A DNA stretch of 64,000 nt from Xanthoparmelia taractica (taxonomy: Eukaryota > Ascomycota > Lecanoromycetes > Lecanorales > Parmeliaceae): contig JANQBS010000014.1 in the NCBI GenBank assembly GCA_033085395.1, positions 186,001 to 250,000 on the forward strand. The letters are read 5' to 3'. Each line of letters begins with the position of its first letter. The first letter of the stretch is position 1. Positions 35,211-46,851 of this stretch are shown here, one piece after another. A program made the translations under genes and the position numbers. The notes below the pieces were generated by a model, which was given only the letters and a program-made list of their open reading frames with translations, had not been told where the DNA came from and made no database searches.

Positions 35211-35532
35211 GACGGCGGAGAGAGTTAATTGTGTGTGCGGGGTCACGAGTAATATGATTTGATGACTTTTTCCCTTTCTTGGCTTGGCGTAGGGAGGGAA
35301 CGGGGTGGAGTGGGTGGAAGAGAGGGGAAGGTGCGAATGTCGCGGGTTGAGGAGCAGTTATTTTTCATTTTCACACGGTACATAAGAAAGGCAGCGGAGG
35401 CGAGGAGAGAGCTATGCACTCCATCATGCAATCTTCGAAGAACACTGTACATTTCGCTGTATAAGACGAATTTCTCCCAACTCTTGCTGTATCATACATT
35501 CAAATATGCCCAAGCGGTGATGCCTCCCGTAT
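35211..35532. other. Short convergent intergenic region
   Basis: 322 bp between convergent genes. Only 3' UTR sequence is expected; nothing else is seen. Confidence 0.5.
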
Positions 35533-36667
35533 CTATCGGACCACCTGCTGCTGCTGCTGTAGTTCCTGAAAAGCCGTAATACCCTCGGCATACTTGCTCG
35601 CTTCCTCTTCCACCAAGTCCACTTGGATCCTACCGCTCAGCGCGTTCCTCACCCCCTCCACAACCTCCCTCTCATCCATCACCTCCCCCATCACCTGCCC
35701 TTCCTGCCTCCAATACGCCTCCCCCTTCCTCCTCAACCCTTCGTCCCTGACAACGGCATTCCTCATGATGCCCACCGCATTCAGCTTGCCCCTCGCATTC
35801 TCCAGCACCCGCATCGCCGTCTCCATCCTCTCCGCCGCACTCGGCGGCACGACGAACATGCGGTTCGTCGACGACAGCCACAGCAGCCCCGCGACCAGTA
35901 CGTCCGCGAGAGTAATGACGATCCCACGGAACACGCGCATCCGCCAGAAAAAGTGTATGTACTGCTCCGGCCGGACGGCGCGCGCGTTGGCCTTCCACTC
36001 GTAGCTGCCGAAGAGATAGCATTCCACTACTGCGAGCCCGACGCCGAGGACCGTGACAACGTTGCGCCATCGCTTGCCGTGGGCGCCGGAGACGGCGGAG
36101 GAGGTCGCGAGGCCGAGGGCCAGGGTGTGGAGGAGGTGGGGGAGGGTGATGGAGGGAAGGGCGTAGTAGAAGTAGGTGGATGGTTCGTCCGAGTTGCAGA
36201 AGGGGCAGTTGGTCAGGACGTCGGGGCCGTAGGTGAGGTAGAGGAGCCGGGCATCCAGGGATGCGATCTTGGGCCGCAGGATGCTGTCGGCGTCGGTGAG
36301 GCCGGAGGGTCCGCGAGCGAGGTTGAGGCGGGTGAAGAGGACATCGTTGGAGGTTTGCAGGCGGGAGGATGTTGTGGTGAAGATGTTTTCTGGGGCGAAG
36401 TATGGGAGGGTGGAGACGAGGGCGAGGACGGCGGAGATGAAGAGGATGGTGAGGGATTTGGAGACGGGCCTGGGGACTGGCTGCACGGGGACAGGGGTGG
36501 TGACGGCCTTGACGTTTTGGGTACGATACCAGGTTATGAGTTTAGGGATGAGGAGGGGGCCAACAGTGAAGAGGAGGGTTTGGATGCTGTTGGAATGTCA
36601 GTATCAGTATGATGGGTGAGTGTAATTTGGAGAAGTAGATAGATACGAACGTAGAGAGGGATACCAT
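35533..36667 (-). CDS. Conserved fungal multi-pass membrane protein
   Basis: Two exons (36667-36651, only 17 nt, and 36586-35533) give 356 aa. The short first exon is needed because the main frame is closed by a stop immediately upstream of its acceptor; the donor GTTCGT is weak, so the exact start is tentative. Hydrophobic segments appear near residues 7-23, 50-68, 137-160, 168-186 and 210-230. Between the second and third lies a conserved-looking loop, YGPDVLTNCPFCNSDEPSTY, with a CxxC pair. The last 110 residues are charged and probably coiled-coil, ending in a Gln-rich tail. I have seen this arrangement in other ascomycete genomes as an uncharacterised membrane protein, but I cannot name a function. 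A long plus-strand frame over the same bases is a GC-driven shadow. Confidence 0.72.
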
Positions 36668-36710
36668 GATGATGGAGAATAGATATGAAATGCTTTGTTA
36701 TTGACTGAGC

Positions 36711-36771
<61 letters not shown>

Positions 36772-37561
36772 TAAGATTGTGGACTGTGGGTTGTTAGGTT
36801 GTGGTTGTGGTTGTGGGGGTTTTTGAGGAGAGAGTGGGATTGGGGGAAAGAAAAAGACACGTTCCTGTCGGCTGCAGAATGAAACCAAACGGCTGTAGGG
36901 TAATTCAATCATCCATGCGCCGATCTCCCGCTACAAAATTATGCCAACCGCTTCTGCTGCTTGAAAAAACTAGGTATTTTCCTACATATATATTCCCCCA
37001 TCATCAACGACGTTTCAAGTCCATAAGCGACCATAATCCATCAGAATGTCTTCTAAATATCGTTGTTATACCCGACTCCCGATATCTAGAATAGGGTGCT
37101 CATATAGGTTTTGGCCCTGCTTGATGGGCATAGCATGCAGCTTCAAAATTATATATACTCGCCCAAGTTTGGCAAGCTGAAGGATTGCCATCTATGGATC
37201 TAACTGGAAGTAATGAACATGTCTTAAAGGATAGCATGCCAGCAGAGTCCACAACATTGTCAACGTTACCTTCAGGCCATCCATTTCTCTCCTCAACCCT
37301 GGGTGTATTGATGACGGGCACTTTCGAAGCTTTAGCGATCCTTCTCTACCATGATCACTCAGAGTCAAAAAGAATGCCTAGACCGAATTCCACAGCCTCT
37401 GCCAAGGGGTATCTCACTTCGTGTTGCAGTATCGAGCGAAAGCCATGAAAGGTCACTGCGTCAATATTCGTGAGAAACATTCTTCCGTCTTCCGTAATCG
37501 TTTAATGGACATCTTCCAACTGCCAATCAAAGCCATATACAATTCCATTCTTCCCCAACTG
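36668..37561. other. Intergenic with (GA)n repeat
   Basis: About 890 bp between two minus-strand genes. It contains the GA/GAGAGT array at 36715-36770 and G/T-rich sequence to about 36830. Open frames at 37185-37448 lack motifs. Confidence 0.5.
36715..36770. repeat. (GA)n with (GAGAGT)n microsatellite
   Basis: About 15 GA dinucleotides are followed by repeated GTGAGA hexamers. It sits roughly 50 bp upstream of the membrane-protein start codon, so it is probably in its 5' UTR or core promoter. Confidence 0.92.
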
Positions 37562-38328
37562 CTAAAGCTCCTTCTTCCCATCCCCCTTCCTACCCTTAGC
37601 TCCTGCACCCATCTTCATCTTTTGCTTTCCCTGCTGTTGTTCCCTCACCAACACCAGCCCTGCCACCAATGCGGCCCCAATAAGCTGCACTATCGTCCCG
37701 CAGGCCACCCCCCATATCTGTATACTCACACTGCCCCTCGGCGCCCTTGGGAATGCAAGCAACCACTCCACGTAGCCCGGCACCCAACCCCTTGGTATCC
37801 AGAAGAGCGGTCGTTTGGCATACCAGAATTGCAGGAAAAAGCGAAGGCCATTGGTGCCGAACCAGCGAAGAGCAGTGACGGTGCGGTCGAAGGTTGATTT
37901 GAAGGAGTTGAGGTTGTTTGCTGTAGAAGTGTATCGATCAGCTCAGGCTCTTCAGAATGGCATTGGGCAATATCTCTCATTGTTTCTAAGTCACTTACTC
38001 TTCTTCTCGTACTGTTCCAATACTTTATCATGGCTCCTCCGTAGCTTCGCCCACTTGGCGAACTCATCTTGAGAACTCGTAGCGTTCATCTCCCGCTTCA
38101 GGCGCATCACCTCTCTTCGCAGCTCGATTTGGGACTTGGCATCAGCAGACGTAGACGTAGGAAGTCTGTTGTAAAGGCTCCATAGCTGCAAACGCTATCA
38201 GTAGAGAACAGAAGTCGTCATTGGAAGGAGAGGGTCTATACGAATTCATTGATGACCGGCGCGCCGACGGTGTTGACAAGGTGAATGGAGAGCTGTACGA
38301 AGAAGACCACAAGAAGAAGAGAAGGCAT
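37562..38328 (-). CDS. GET1: GET1, guided entry of tail-anchored proteins subunit 1
   Basis: Three exons (38328-38242, 38185-37999, 37920-37562) give 210 aa, a normal length for fungal Get1. The first segment MPSLLLVVFFVQLSIHLVNTV is the N-terminal membrane helix. It is followed by the cytosolic coiled coil (SQIELRREVMRLKREMNATSSQDEFAKWAKLRRSHDK), which binds and opens the Get3 ATPase. Two further helices follow (ALRWFGTNGLRFFLQFWYA; GVACGTIVQLIGAALVAGLVL), separated by the FWIPRGWVPGYVEWLLAFPRAP segment typical of the family, and a basic tail. With Get2 it forms the ER receptor that inserts tail-anchored proteins. The second intron is 78 nt and the first 56 nt. It is transcribed away from the prenyltransferase-alpha-like gene across 154 bp. 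Confidence 0.93.
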
Positions 38329-38482
38329 GATTTTCTTTTGCTTATTGCTTGGGTCTGCAAGGGCAGACAACGTGAGTATGGAGACAGGTCTATGCCGACG
38401 CGAAAGAGCAATTCAACCCTAACCCCCAGCCCTATCAAAACCGCTAATAGGTTCACATTTGGTCTGCTCTTCCTCCTGCCCC
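38329..38482. promoter_or_regulatory. Compact bidirectional promoter, GET1 / prenyltransferase-alpha-like gene
   Basis: Only 154 bp separate the two divergent start codons, so both promoters and 5' UTRs must share this segment or overlap the first exons. I see no clear TATA box or named binding site. Confidence 0.6.
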
Positions 38483-39469
38483 ATGCCCTCACCTCCGCCT
38501 CCCACCCATGATGACATCTACTCCCAGCTCATCACCGCCCTTCACCCCCCGCCGCCCATAGTGCCAGAAATCGAGATCCTCCCCTCAAGCTTTCCCCCCA
38601 AGATACTGCACGAGTCCGCAGCCGTCGGCGTCCCAAAGTCCCTCCTCGTCCCCCTCTACCTCCAAGCCCGCAAGACCTTCTTCAGTCACCTCTCGTCCCA
38701 AGACTCCAATACATATCATGCAGCCCTGCAGGCGACGGCGATAATCTTACTCTTCGATCCCAACCACCTCACAGCGGCCAACTTCAGGAAACGGCACATC
38801 GAGCGCTTCTTCGTCCGTCAACGGACCACCAATGAAGAGAATGGCTACGGTGACAGGGATAACGAAGACTTGGCTGAAGCCGTGCGACACGAGTTGAGGT
38901 TTTTGGAAAGTCTGGTCACGAGTCCGTTGAGCAAGCATGCGAAATCATCTACGCTTTGGGCACAACGCCTGTGGCTCGTGCAGAGGTTCTTTGGGTTGGC
39001 TGGGGGAGGGCATGCAACTGACGAGGCGATTCAGATGACGAACGTGGGTCATGGTGTGAGAGGCTTCTGGGATGAAGAGTTGGTGATTGTGATGAAGGCG
39101 GGAGAGAGACATCCGAGGAATTACTACGCCTGGCAGTATGCGAGACAGCTCCTCTCTTTCATCCGTACTGAATGCTCTGAGCTCGTGGAGAGAAGATGTA
39201 TGGATAGGGAATGGCTGCGTAACATTGTCGGGCTAGTGCGTCGGTGGTGCTTGATGCATCCGAGAGATATATCGGGGTGGAATTTCTTAGTGTTCTCGCT
39301 GGAGCAGCAGCGCAACGAAGGCTGCGACGCAGGGGATAGAAGCGCATTTGGACATGGAATTGGAATATCCGCATTGGAGACCAAAGACTTCGCAGGGAAA
39401 TATGAGTGGAAGGGAGAGAGTATCGAGTGGTTCTTGAAGGCCATGAAAACGCTGAACATGCATGATTGA
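38483..39469 (+). CDS. Protein prenyltransferase alpha-subunit repeat protein (PTAR1-like)
   Basis: This intronless frame encodes 328 aa from MPSPPPPTHDD (an in-frame Met 8 codons upstream, at 38459, is possible). It contains PPTA-type helical hairpins: FDPNHLTAANFRKRHIERF, AKSSTLWAQRLWLVQRFF, HPRNYYAWQYARQLLSF and HPRDISGWNFLVFSLEQQ. In canonical farnesyl- and geranylgeranyltransferase alpha subunits these Trp-containing repeats build the right-handed superhelix that cradles the catalytic beta subunit. The repeats here are fewer and divergent, as in human PTAR1 and its fungal counterparts, so it may pair with a prenyltransferase beta subunit such as the one used for SNARE Ykt6. No metal-binding or catalytic residues are expected in this subunit. 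Confidence 0.82.
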   Translation: MPSPPPPTHDDIYSQLITALHPPPPIVPEIEILPSSFPPKILHESAAVGVPKSLLVPLYLQARKTFFSHLSSQDSNTYHAALQATAIILLFDPNHLTAANFRKRHIERFFVRQRTTNEENGYGDRDNEDLAEAVRHELRFLESLVTSPLSKHAKSSTLWAQRLWLVQRFFGLAGGGHATDEAIQMTNVGHGVRGFWDEELVIVMKAGERHPRNYYAWQYARQLLSFIRTECSELVERRCMDREWLRNIVGLVRRWCLMHPRDISGWNFLVFSLEQQRNEGCDAGDRSAFGHGIGISALETKDFAGKYEWKGESIEWFLKAMKTLNMHD

Positions 39470-39896
39470 ATAGACTGCTGAAATATCGCCAAAACCATAC
39501 AGGTCGTCTGGTCAAAACCCTACTGTTAGATTCTAACATGTATCCCTCATCTAGGATATCTAATCACTCACGCCTATTCTATCTCTAGTTGACAATTCGC
39601 TTTTCCAAATGGTCCATGTTAAGAGTACATTGCTCTCCGTGCATGCCATTAGTATCGCCCTTTGTCCAAGATAGATCTAACGACGGACTCTATGCATCCA
39701 AGAGTCGTCTCAATATTCGACATAATATCATCATCCTCATTCAAAATGTTGCATCTCTGTGTACTGTGCTATGATGGGGGTGACTGTGCGAGCCCATTCA
39801 TTCCCCCGTTAGGTCCTAACATGCTCGGTATCGGCTTTCTGGTCGCCTTGACGGTGTTTATTCGTGGTACCCCTTGAAGGACACGGGGCTCTTTCA
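39470..39896. other. Convergent intergenic region
   Basis: 427 bp between convergent genes with only short overlapping frames. Nothing recognised. Confidence 0.5.
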
Positions 39897-42800
39897 TTAA
39901 GGTAGGGTCAAGTTTCGCAGGGACTGAAACACATCAGCAAGCAGCCTTTGAAACTTCTCATTTAGAAAGCAATGTATCATGGGAGTAGAACTACCTCTTG
40001 TGATGATTGCTCTCACATCCCCAGGAATTCGACCTTTGGGTGGTGTAGCGGCTGCTGTTCTCCAAAGGTGATCATATGTATCCGAGAGGAAGTCAGTCTT
40101 TGATTTGCTAAACATAGATGCCCTGCCTCGGTTTCTCTTTGAAAGGATCATCTGATCAAATAGCATGATCGACGGGTCATTAGCTGGCTTTGCTTCGCGT
40201 TCGTGTATGAATTCGTTGAAGCCTACATAGGTGTTTAGTAGACACACATCACGTCTACAGTTGCACTTACCTTGTGTTTGCTGCAACACCTGCATGTACT
40301 CAGCATTCTCTTGAGGTAGACTTTTTAGAAATCCGGCCATGTTGAAGCCATAAAGTAAGCCAGACTTCTTTTGCTCCTTATTTGGGGGTAACAGAAACTT
40401 TCGGTAGGTATAGAAAAGGGCAGCAAAGCAGCGTGCAAAGGCCGCGCGCACTTGCTCCGGGTGGAAAGCCGCAGGGCAAACAATGCAGACTTGCTGAGCA
40501 CATCTACCATGAGCGTTGATGCCGCATCCAGTACATCTATAGATTCCATCCTCGGCCTTGTCGTCGCATATAGTGCACACAGAGCGGTCGTCATGGTACC
40601 TCCACTGAAAACAGTGACCCTCAACCCAATTGGTACTCTCAGAGTTCCGGACAGGCTGCATCAGCATGTTCGGCATTACTGTAGAGGCTGCCAGTGTAGA
40701 CTGAGCATAAGTAGACGGGGCATAGCTTGACATTGCGTAACTTCCTGTCCCTATAGTCGTTGTCGAAGGGCTCGAAGAGTGGTTACTAAACGGTACGCTG
40801 GGACGTCGAATCATGGGGTTTCGATCAGGAGCATACGTCGAGCTTCGTTTAGATGCGGTATCGAAATGCCCGGATCGCTTTCCGCGAAGGCTAGCCTGAA
40901 TGGCAAAACCAGAGTCGCTGCGGGAGGTTGGTGTGAGTGGTAGAGGTGGGAACGTGGTTGATGTTGGTGAAGATTTTGGGGAAGGAGGCGTACTGCCTTT
41001 TGCTGTAGAACTCGTTGATGGCCGTTGACCTTCTGTCTTGTCATTCTTTGGGGGTTGGAAAGCGTTGAATACAAGAGACTTCGCCGCGAGATTCGAACCA
41101 CTGTCTCCAAAGGAGGTTGAGTCGAGGCCAACATATTTTGCCAAAAAGGTTGATTGTGGCATGCCGGTGAAGATCTGAGGATTCTCAGATGAGAAGGTAT
41201 CAAATGGAAAAGCCTCGATCGCATAAGCCGGTGGTCCTTTCGGCACCCCGAATCGGTTGTGATGTGGCGCGGCTAATTGGAGTAAAGACGTCAATTTCCG
41301 TCGCTGTTGCTTTGGCATCGGAGTTGGTCGTATAGTCGACTCTATCTCGTCCTGGTCCAAATCGACAAGTATGAAGTCGTCTTCTGGAAGTTCGACCTTT
41401 TCGTATCGACGTTCAATACCGACAATATAAGGGCAAGGGGCTTCGAGAGCTTGGATGAGTCTTGCTGGAAGTACTGGAATCAAGATACCACACCAAGTCA
41501 GAGGATACAACAATTCGACGAGGGCCTTGCATGCAAGGTGAAGCATGGAAGTATGAGAGGACAAGAGGATAATGCGAGACTCGGCCAAAGCGAACTTAAT
41601 TCAATGTTAGCGGATGGTCTCAAAGGGATGGGAACACATACCTCAAGAAGGACCACTATGTTTGGAATAGACAAGGCCCGAAATAGCGCATAGAGATCGG
41701 TCTATCCACAGTCAGTATTGACCCTCGCAATTGGTGCCGATCTCAATACATTTCTGGATCCTGGAATCTCATTGACAGCTTCTTTCCTTGCAAATAAACG
41801 AAGCTCCCTGATCGATACCTCCACTTGAGTTTTGGAGGAAATAGGGCTGAGTGCCTCAGCGCAGAGGTTCACAACATATCTCTCCAAAGGTTGCCACATC
41901 CCAATTCTCGGCGAGCTTGGGGGAACTCGAACAATGCTCCCATCAGCCATTGGTACCACTACTGCTCTAAGCCATTCTTTCCAAAAGCTCGTTAGGGATG
42001 GATCGCGACCAAGAATGCCATATGCGCGGGGTATCCAAAGGCCAGTTTCGCCATTGGTGAGGCCTTCGATCTTCGCTGCAGCACCGTGCCTCACTGGTCT
42101 AAGTAGATCTGCCATCAGACCTATCTTCTCCTCCACAGCACTGATATCATCCTCGAGTGCCTCTCTTGCTGAAGATCCAGAGTCCACGGTCGGCAATCGT
42201 GCCAACAACCTCGATAGTTTGATCCTTTCAACGGCTAGGCGCTCCCCCAGACTGCTTGCCAGCTCTCGTTCCTCGTCCGTCATGTTGTCTCGCCTCCACT
42301 TCTCACATTCTTGTTCCAGCTCTCCAGATGCTCGCTCATTGAGAGGGATCCACATAATTATACAGATGCCGTAAAGCCTTGAATTGTCACTAGAAGTCAT
42401 GGCGAAGCCATGCCATGTCGCGCGCGGGCGTTCATCTGCCGAGACAATGTGGATATCGTTGGGGAATGCAAACATTGGGACATAATCAGGGAACGATCCT
42501 CTCCGCTTGGTCTCCTCCACCATGCTTCTGGGAGGGTACCGATCCAGAAGCACAGGTTCGAACCTTCGCTTCAAAGGATGAGTATTGACCTCGTCACTCA
42601 GGGGTTGAGGGCTGGGTATGACAGAATTGTAGTTGCTCAATCGTTTCGACGTTCGGATAGAGGCTGCTTTCAAAATATGATCAGTACCTTTCGAAGCGAG
42701 CCAGATCGATTCGCCAGGGCTACTGTAATACCAATGGATAGGACAGAGGGGTTACCGACATTGTCTCTTGACAGACGACTGCCTCTTCATACTATTCATA

Positions 42801-43420
42801 TCCCGAAATGAGATCCGCCTCCGTATGCTCCCAACCCCCGACTTAAGACCTGCTGCATCTTCATTAACAATCTTCTGTGTCTTGGGCCGGGCCTTAGGCC
42901 TGTTAGGCACCACGGCACCTGCGCTGAGGGTCAGGTCGGACAAGAATGAGTCTCGCTGGGAAGCGAATTTCTTCAGGGCATTTTCAAAGTCCGTGTCGTT
43001 CAGCAGGCGGCTGGTGCCGTTGATTTGGGGTCCCTTGATTGTAGTACTGCTCCGGTTGCTGTCTGTGCCCTTCCTTTCGGGGGAAAGGGATAAGGATGTT
43101 ATTGACAGGCGGGCTTCGTCCGAGAGGTGTGACAGGCGCTGATATGAGTTCCTCTTGCCCTTCCTGGGTGTTGAACCCCTTCGGTCTGGGGAGTCGCTTT
43201 CGGCTTCGGCGGCCTTGTCCTCCTCAATTGTAGGCTCAACAGGGGCTGTAGGAGCGAGGTCCGTAGGCTCTTCATCCTTCCGCCAACGAAGTTGACAGCT
43301 ATCAACACCTGTAGAGCTATTAGGAAGACGTCGAACGAGCAAAGAAGGTCACAGACCAGCTATAAAGAACCAGTCACTGAGAGGGAAATTAGAGGTGTCT
43401 GTGATGTGCGTCGGAGCCAT
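39897..43420 (-). CDS. DENN (AEX-3) and C1-type domain protein
   Basis: Six exons (43420-43357, 43308-42760, 42663-41750, 41701-41642, 41594-40271, 40222-39897) join in phase to about 1078 aa. The start ITDTSNFPLSDWFFIAG is the upstream DENN beginning. A Ser-rich disordered insert follows (about residues 60-200), then HPLKRRFEPVLLDRYPP and the core DENN region (NSRLYGICIIMWIPL; LYALFRALSIPNIVVLLE; ESRIILLSSHTSMLHLACKALVELLYPLTW). A second disordered Ser/Thr-rich stretch precedes a C1-like zinc domain (GHCFQWRYHDDRSVCTICDD...YRCTGCGINAHGRCAQQVC) and the downstream DENN end. DENN proteins activate Rab GTPases by GDP/GTP exchange, so a role in vesicle traffic is likely. Exon 2-3 splicing is my least certain junction. 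Intron 5 (48 nt) is a multiple of three without stops. Confidence 0.87.
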
Positions 43421-45264
43421 TTAGTGGGCTCGAAGGGTCAAGGAGTGTGGGGGGAAGCAAGTGCAAAGTGAGAGGCTTCTTGCCCGGGCCTCATGTCATA
43501 GATGATCTCTATTGGATGGTCTGTCAGGCCTCGGGTTGAGCTGGTAAGGAATGTGGTGGATTGGCGCAACCTGTGCAAAATCAAGGATGATGAGTGGGCC
43601 CCATATGCACGCGTGAGAAGGCGCATATGTTTGACAATTATGACAGTGGGCACAGCACGGGCGGCGGTAGTGACGCCGATAATGATGATAGGGACGAATC
43701 GATAGGGGGGAGGGGGGGAAGGTCAAGCTTGCCGCACTGCTTCAAAATTGACCATTTGGCGTGTTTGTGTGGTTTTGTTGTACTGCAAGGCTTATGTAGC
43801 AGGTACCTATACATAAGAGTACGGTGCTATGTGTTTGATTTTGAAAGGGACTTGTGCCATATCAGTTTTATCGGCATCAGCTTCCCCGCATCAATTAATT
43901 CTCGTGATTTCCAGGAGCAGGAGTTAGGATGATCTGTTCAAGGGGACCGGGCACCAATCTGTCTTTGCCACAAGTGCTGATCGGGGCAGCTAAAGGAGAA
44001 GGTTGGGGGGGGGGAGGTCAGGGCACCAGTGACGGGGGCCTTTCCTTTGTTGTGATACTGACTTTTTTGTGACGGTTGCAGGGTTATGGTATCTAATATC
44101 ATTCAGACGTGATTTATCTGGCTTAAAGTACCAAGTACCCTTGTAACCCCATGGACCACATTTGATTTTATTGCTGTCATTCGAATCCGACAGATCGGAA
44201 GAGCCTAAAGCAATGTGAGAGGCTCTACGCGGTTATCGTCCAAGTACAAGCGGCATGTGAACAGGGATAGAAGAGTGAAGAGATTCCTTTCATTGGACAG
44301 TATAGTCCTGCAATACGCCGACTAATCCAGCCCTTTCAACCCTGTCCGAGCACCTAACTCCTGAGCTACTACTGTAGAGTATAACTTTGATCTACTCTAT
44401 CTATCTATAGAAACCCCCCTAATTGCCGTGACAGGCCCAGCAACGAGATCGAAAATGACCATTGTTGTTCGATGGTTAAGAGCGTCCGCCCAGGCCTTAT
44501 GTTGGGGGTTCTATTCCGTTAATCTGTTGGCTGTATAGATTCTTGATCGAAAAACACATGGCGGTGGAGCGGTATACAGATGTTTGATTCCCTCTTTCTG
44601 GTCTCTGGCTACGGCCCTTGATTTTTTGTGTATATAGGCCAGCACAGTATGATTAGAAACAAACGAAAACAATGATAAGCCAGACAATTGACGTGACTTT
44701 CGACGGATGCGTAAGGTAAGGTGCTAAAATGATCCAGATGACTGAACGAGTTTGTCAATCATCAAAACAAATTAAAAACACGCTACACCACCATTATTGT
44801 ATGTAGGTACTCGTACCGGCGCCAAGGAACCCAACTTACTTCTAACCCTACCAGACAAATGGGAAGCTTAACTTTCAGGGGCTATCGAAACGTGGTCGCT
44901 TTCAGTCTCGGCACGCGCTCTGCGAATATACCTTAGTTCCTTCGACATCTGCAATAAGAAAGTGAGACATCAATCGTGATGAACGAACGCACTTTCAAAG
45001 TACCTTTTCTTCATCCTCACAATTCTAAACCTTGGGCCGTTTGCAGGAGCTTAATTTGACTTGAGCAATATGACCGAATGCAGCAACAGCACCTACGACA
45101 TCCAATGAAAAGCATGACGGGGTATCTTTGAGCGAATCGTCTGGGCTCACTAAGCACCAACGCTAGCCTTCAGCAAACAGCGACTATTGCCAGACATCCT
45201 TCTCGACAACTGAACAGCTCGAGGATCGACAGGGAGCGACCAAGTCTCCATTATGAGTTCAATT
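43421..45264. other. 1.8 kb gene-poor region
   Basis: This gap lies between two minus-strand genes and includes the DENN promoter. It holds G runs near 43705-43720 and 44005-44020. A loose tRNA-like stretch near 44460-44520 was examined and rejected. No gene seen. Confidence 0.45.
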
Positions 45265-46345
45265 TCAGTAGTAGCCGAGTCCCTGGCGTCGTACCCAATG
45301 CTGGTGATAAGTTGTGTAGTCTCGCGCTCCTGACAAGCCCAATTCTTCAGCTACGTTCACATATCCCTCGCCATTAACTTTCCCGGCCTTCTTGACTCGT
45401 TTGAGCGATTCCGTGTCTCCCTGCCATGGCGTACGGCTGGGAGTACGTCAGTTAAGTCTGTCATTTCCGTAGCGTCGAGGACCATCTTACCAATACACAC
45501 ATCGAATCTCTTTGCCGGCTTGGCTCTTTGCCCACTGCTCGAAGCAGTCCTTGTGTAGATTATTCCCACACGCAGCACGACACCATACAATGTCTTCCGT
45601 TTCCGGCTCAAACTCGGTGAAGCAAATTGGGCAGTCACCCGAGACTTCTTTACGATTAGAGGGTGCGTCGGAAGATGCAGACGTCTCGGACGACACCACT
45701 GTGGGGGCACCAGCAAATATCTCACGTAGTTCCTTGAAAATCACATCGTAATCAGTGGTAAGATGCTAGCTTAGACCTCAGTCGGACTTACCGAGGAGAG
45801 GAAGGCGAGCTGATACTGTAGATGTTCGGGGGCTTTGAGGACGTTGTGCAAGACCTTCGTCGGGTGATTAGCAAAGCATTCAATCACTTAGATGGCGGGA
45901 GAGCTATACATATACGATGTGCTTACACTGATTGCCCTTGCTGTTATCTGGACAAGTGCAAGTGGGTAACTGGCAGATGGTAATGCTGTAAACGTTGCCT
46001 GTAGTTCCTGCAAGATCAATGGTCTCTTCGGGGACCTCTAGGGTGCCGCCGCGGATTCGATCAATCACAAACATCCTGCAATATGTGGTAAGTCCTGGTG
46101 CCTCGCTCGGTGTTTTGGGACTCTCACCTCTGAGTGGTCGCTCGATTCAGCCTCTCAAGGTAGCTTGACGGAGCATGCGGTCGAAACCTCCTCAAGCGCT
46201 TCTCCCCATCAATTTTCTTGCGAGATGAGGCACCTTTCTTTTTCTTGGTCGGTGGAGAGTTGATCTGAGTTTCGTCCTGCTGTGTCAGGTCCACGACCGG
46301 TCCTTTGCTCTTTGGAGTGGAAGTGGCGGCCATCTTTCGCTTCAT
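45265..46345 (-). CDS. SWIM zinc-finger and RING-finger protein (putative E3 ubiquitin ligase)
   Basis: Five exons (46345-46128, 46075-45910, 45854-45792, 45732-45491, 45436-45265) give 286 aa. After a basic, Ser/Thr-rich N-terminus (MKRKMAATSTPKSKGP) comes a SWIM finger: PTCTCPDNSKGNQCKHIVYVL, with the CxCx(n)CxH pattern. Then AFLSSELREIF leads to a RING finger: CPICFTEFEPE, CRAACGNNLHKDCFEQWAKS, and CVYCRTPW, where the last Cys pair is completed across the fourth intron. SWIM-RING proteins are ubiquitin E3 ligases; the best-known animal relative is ZSWIM2/MEX. The fungal target is unknown. The RING spacing includes an extra Cys-rich insert (WCRAACGNN), typical of the fungal family. The Met at 46345 was chosen as start; a Met at 46333 or an upstream frame to 46525 are alternatives. 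Confidence 0.86.
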
Positions 46346-46851
46346 CGAGGCGCTGGAATCAAAGCACGCTGCTTCGTCCACGGGCGCGATTGCATGGTCT
46401 TCAATCCTATTTTCTGAATGGATATAGGGGGGAACTATGCGGTGTGACAAGGAGTCGTAGCTTTTGAGGTCGACGATTGGTGGGTAGATTTGCAAGCCTT
46501 GGAAGATGTGGACGGAGTATGGCACCGAATATGTTGTAAGGCACTCACATGGGCCAGCTGGTTATATGACCTTCTAAGTCGAGATGACTGCGGAGGAAAC
46601 ACCACCAAGCTCGTAGAAGACTACAATCAAATGTCGACATGTGCTTAGGGCGGAGGAAAGTAAACATGGGCTCACCAGCCTCTTTGGCTGATGTCATAGA
46701 AGCCCTAGCCCTAGACATCGACATGACTCTCAAAGCTACCTACATCCCATCTATCAAGAGCTCATAATATCTTCCAACCTCGGAATGCTCTTGGCTCGGA
46801 AATGGCGAATGTTGCATGTCCGAGATTTACGTGATTCAAACTGTTTCAATC
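46346..46851. other. Divergent intergenic region
   Basis: 506 bp between the divergent SWIM-RING and TRAPPC13-like starts. The SWIM-RING frame remains open upstream to 46525 (60 codons), probably 5' UTR. Nothing else recognised. Confidence 0.5.

Noticed and set aside
35623..36612. 329-codon plus-strand open frame
   Set aside because: It lies opposite the exon of the multi-pass membrane protein, is a His/Pro/Gly/Glu-biased product of GC-rich codons, and has no motif. The minus-strand frame has membrane segments and a plausible spliced start.
42664..42759. 33-nt intron alternative in the DENN gene that keeps an ESIWLASKG segment
   Set aside because: A 33-nt intron is below the usual minimum. 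A 96-nt intron joins KRQ to SIRTSKRLSNYNSVIP, which fits the family better, though I cannot fully exclude the other.
44440..44530. tRNA-like sequence with TGGTTAAGAGC and GGGTTCTATTCC
   Set aside because: The A-box and B-box resemblances are loose, the T-stem does not pair, and no acceptor stem can be drawn.
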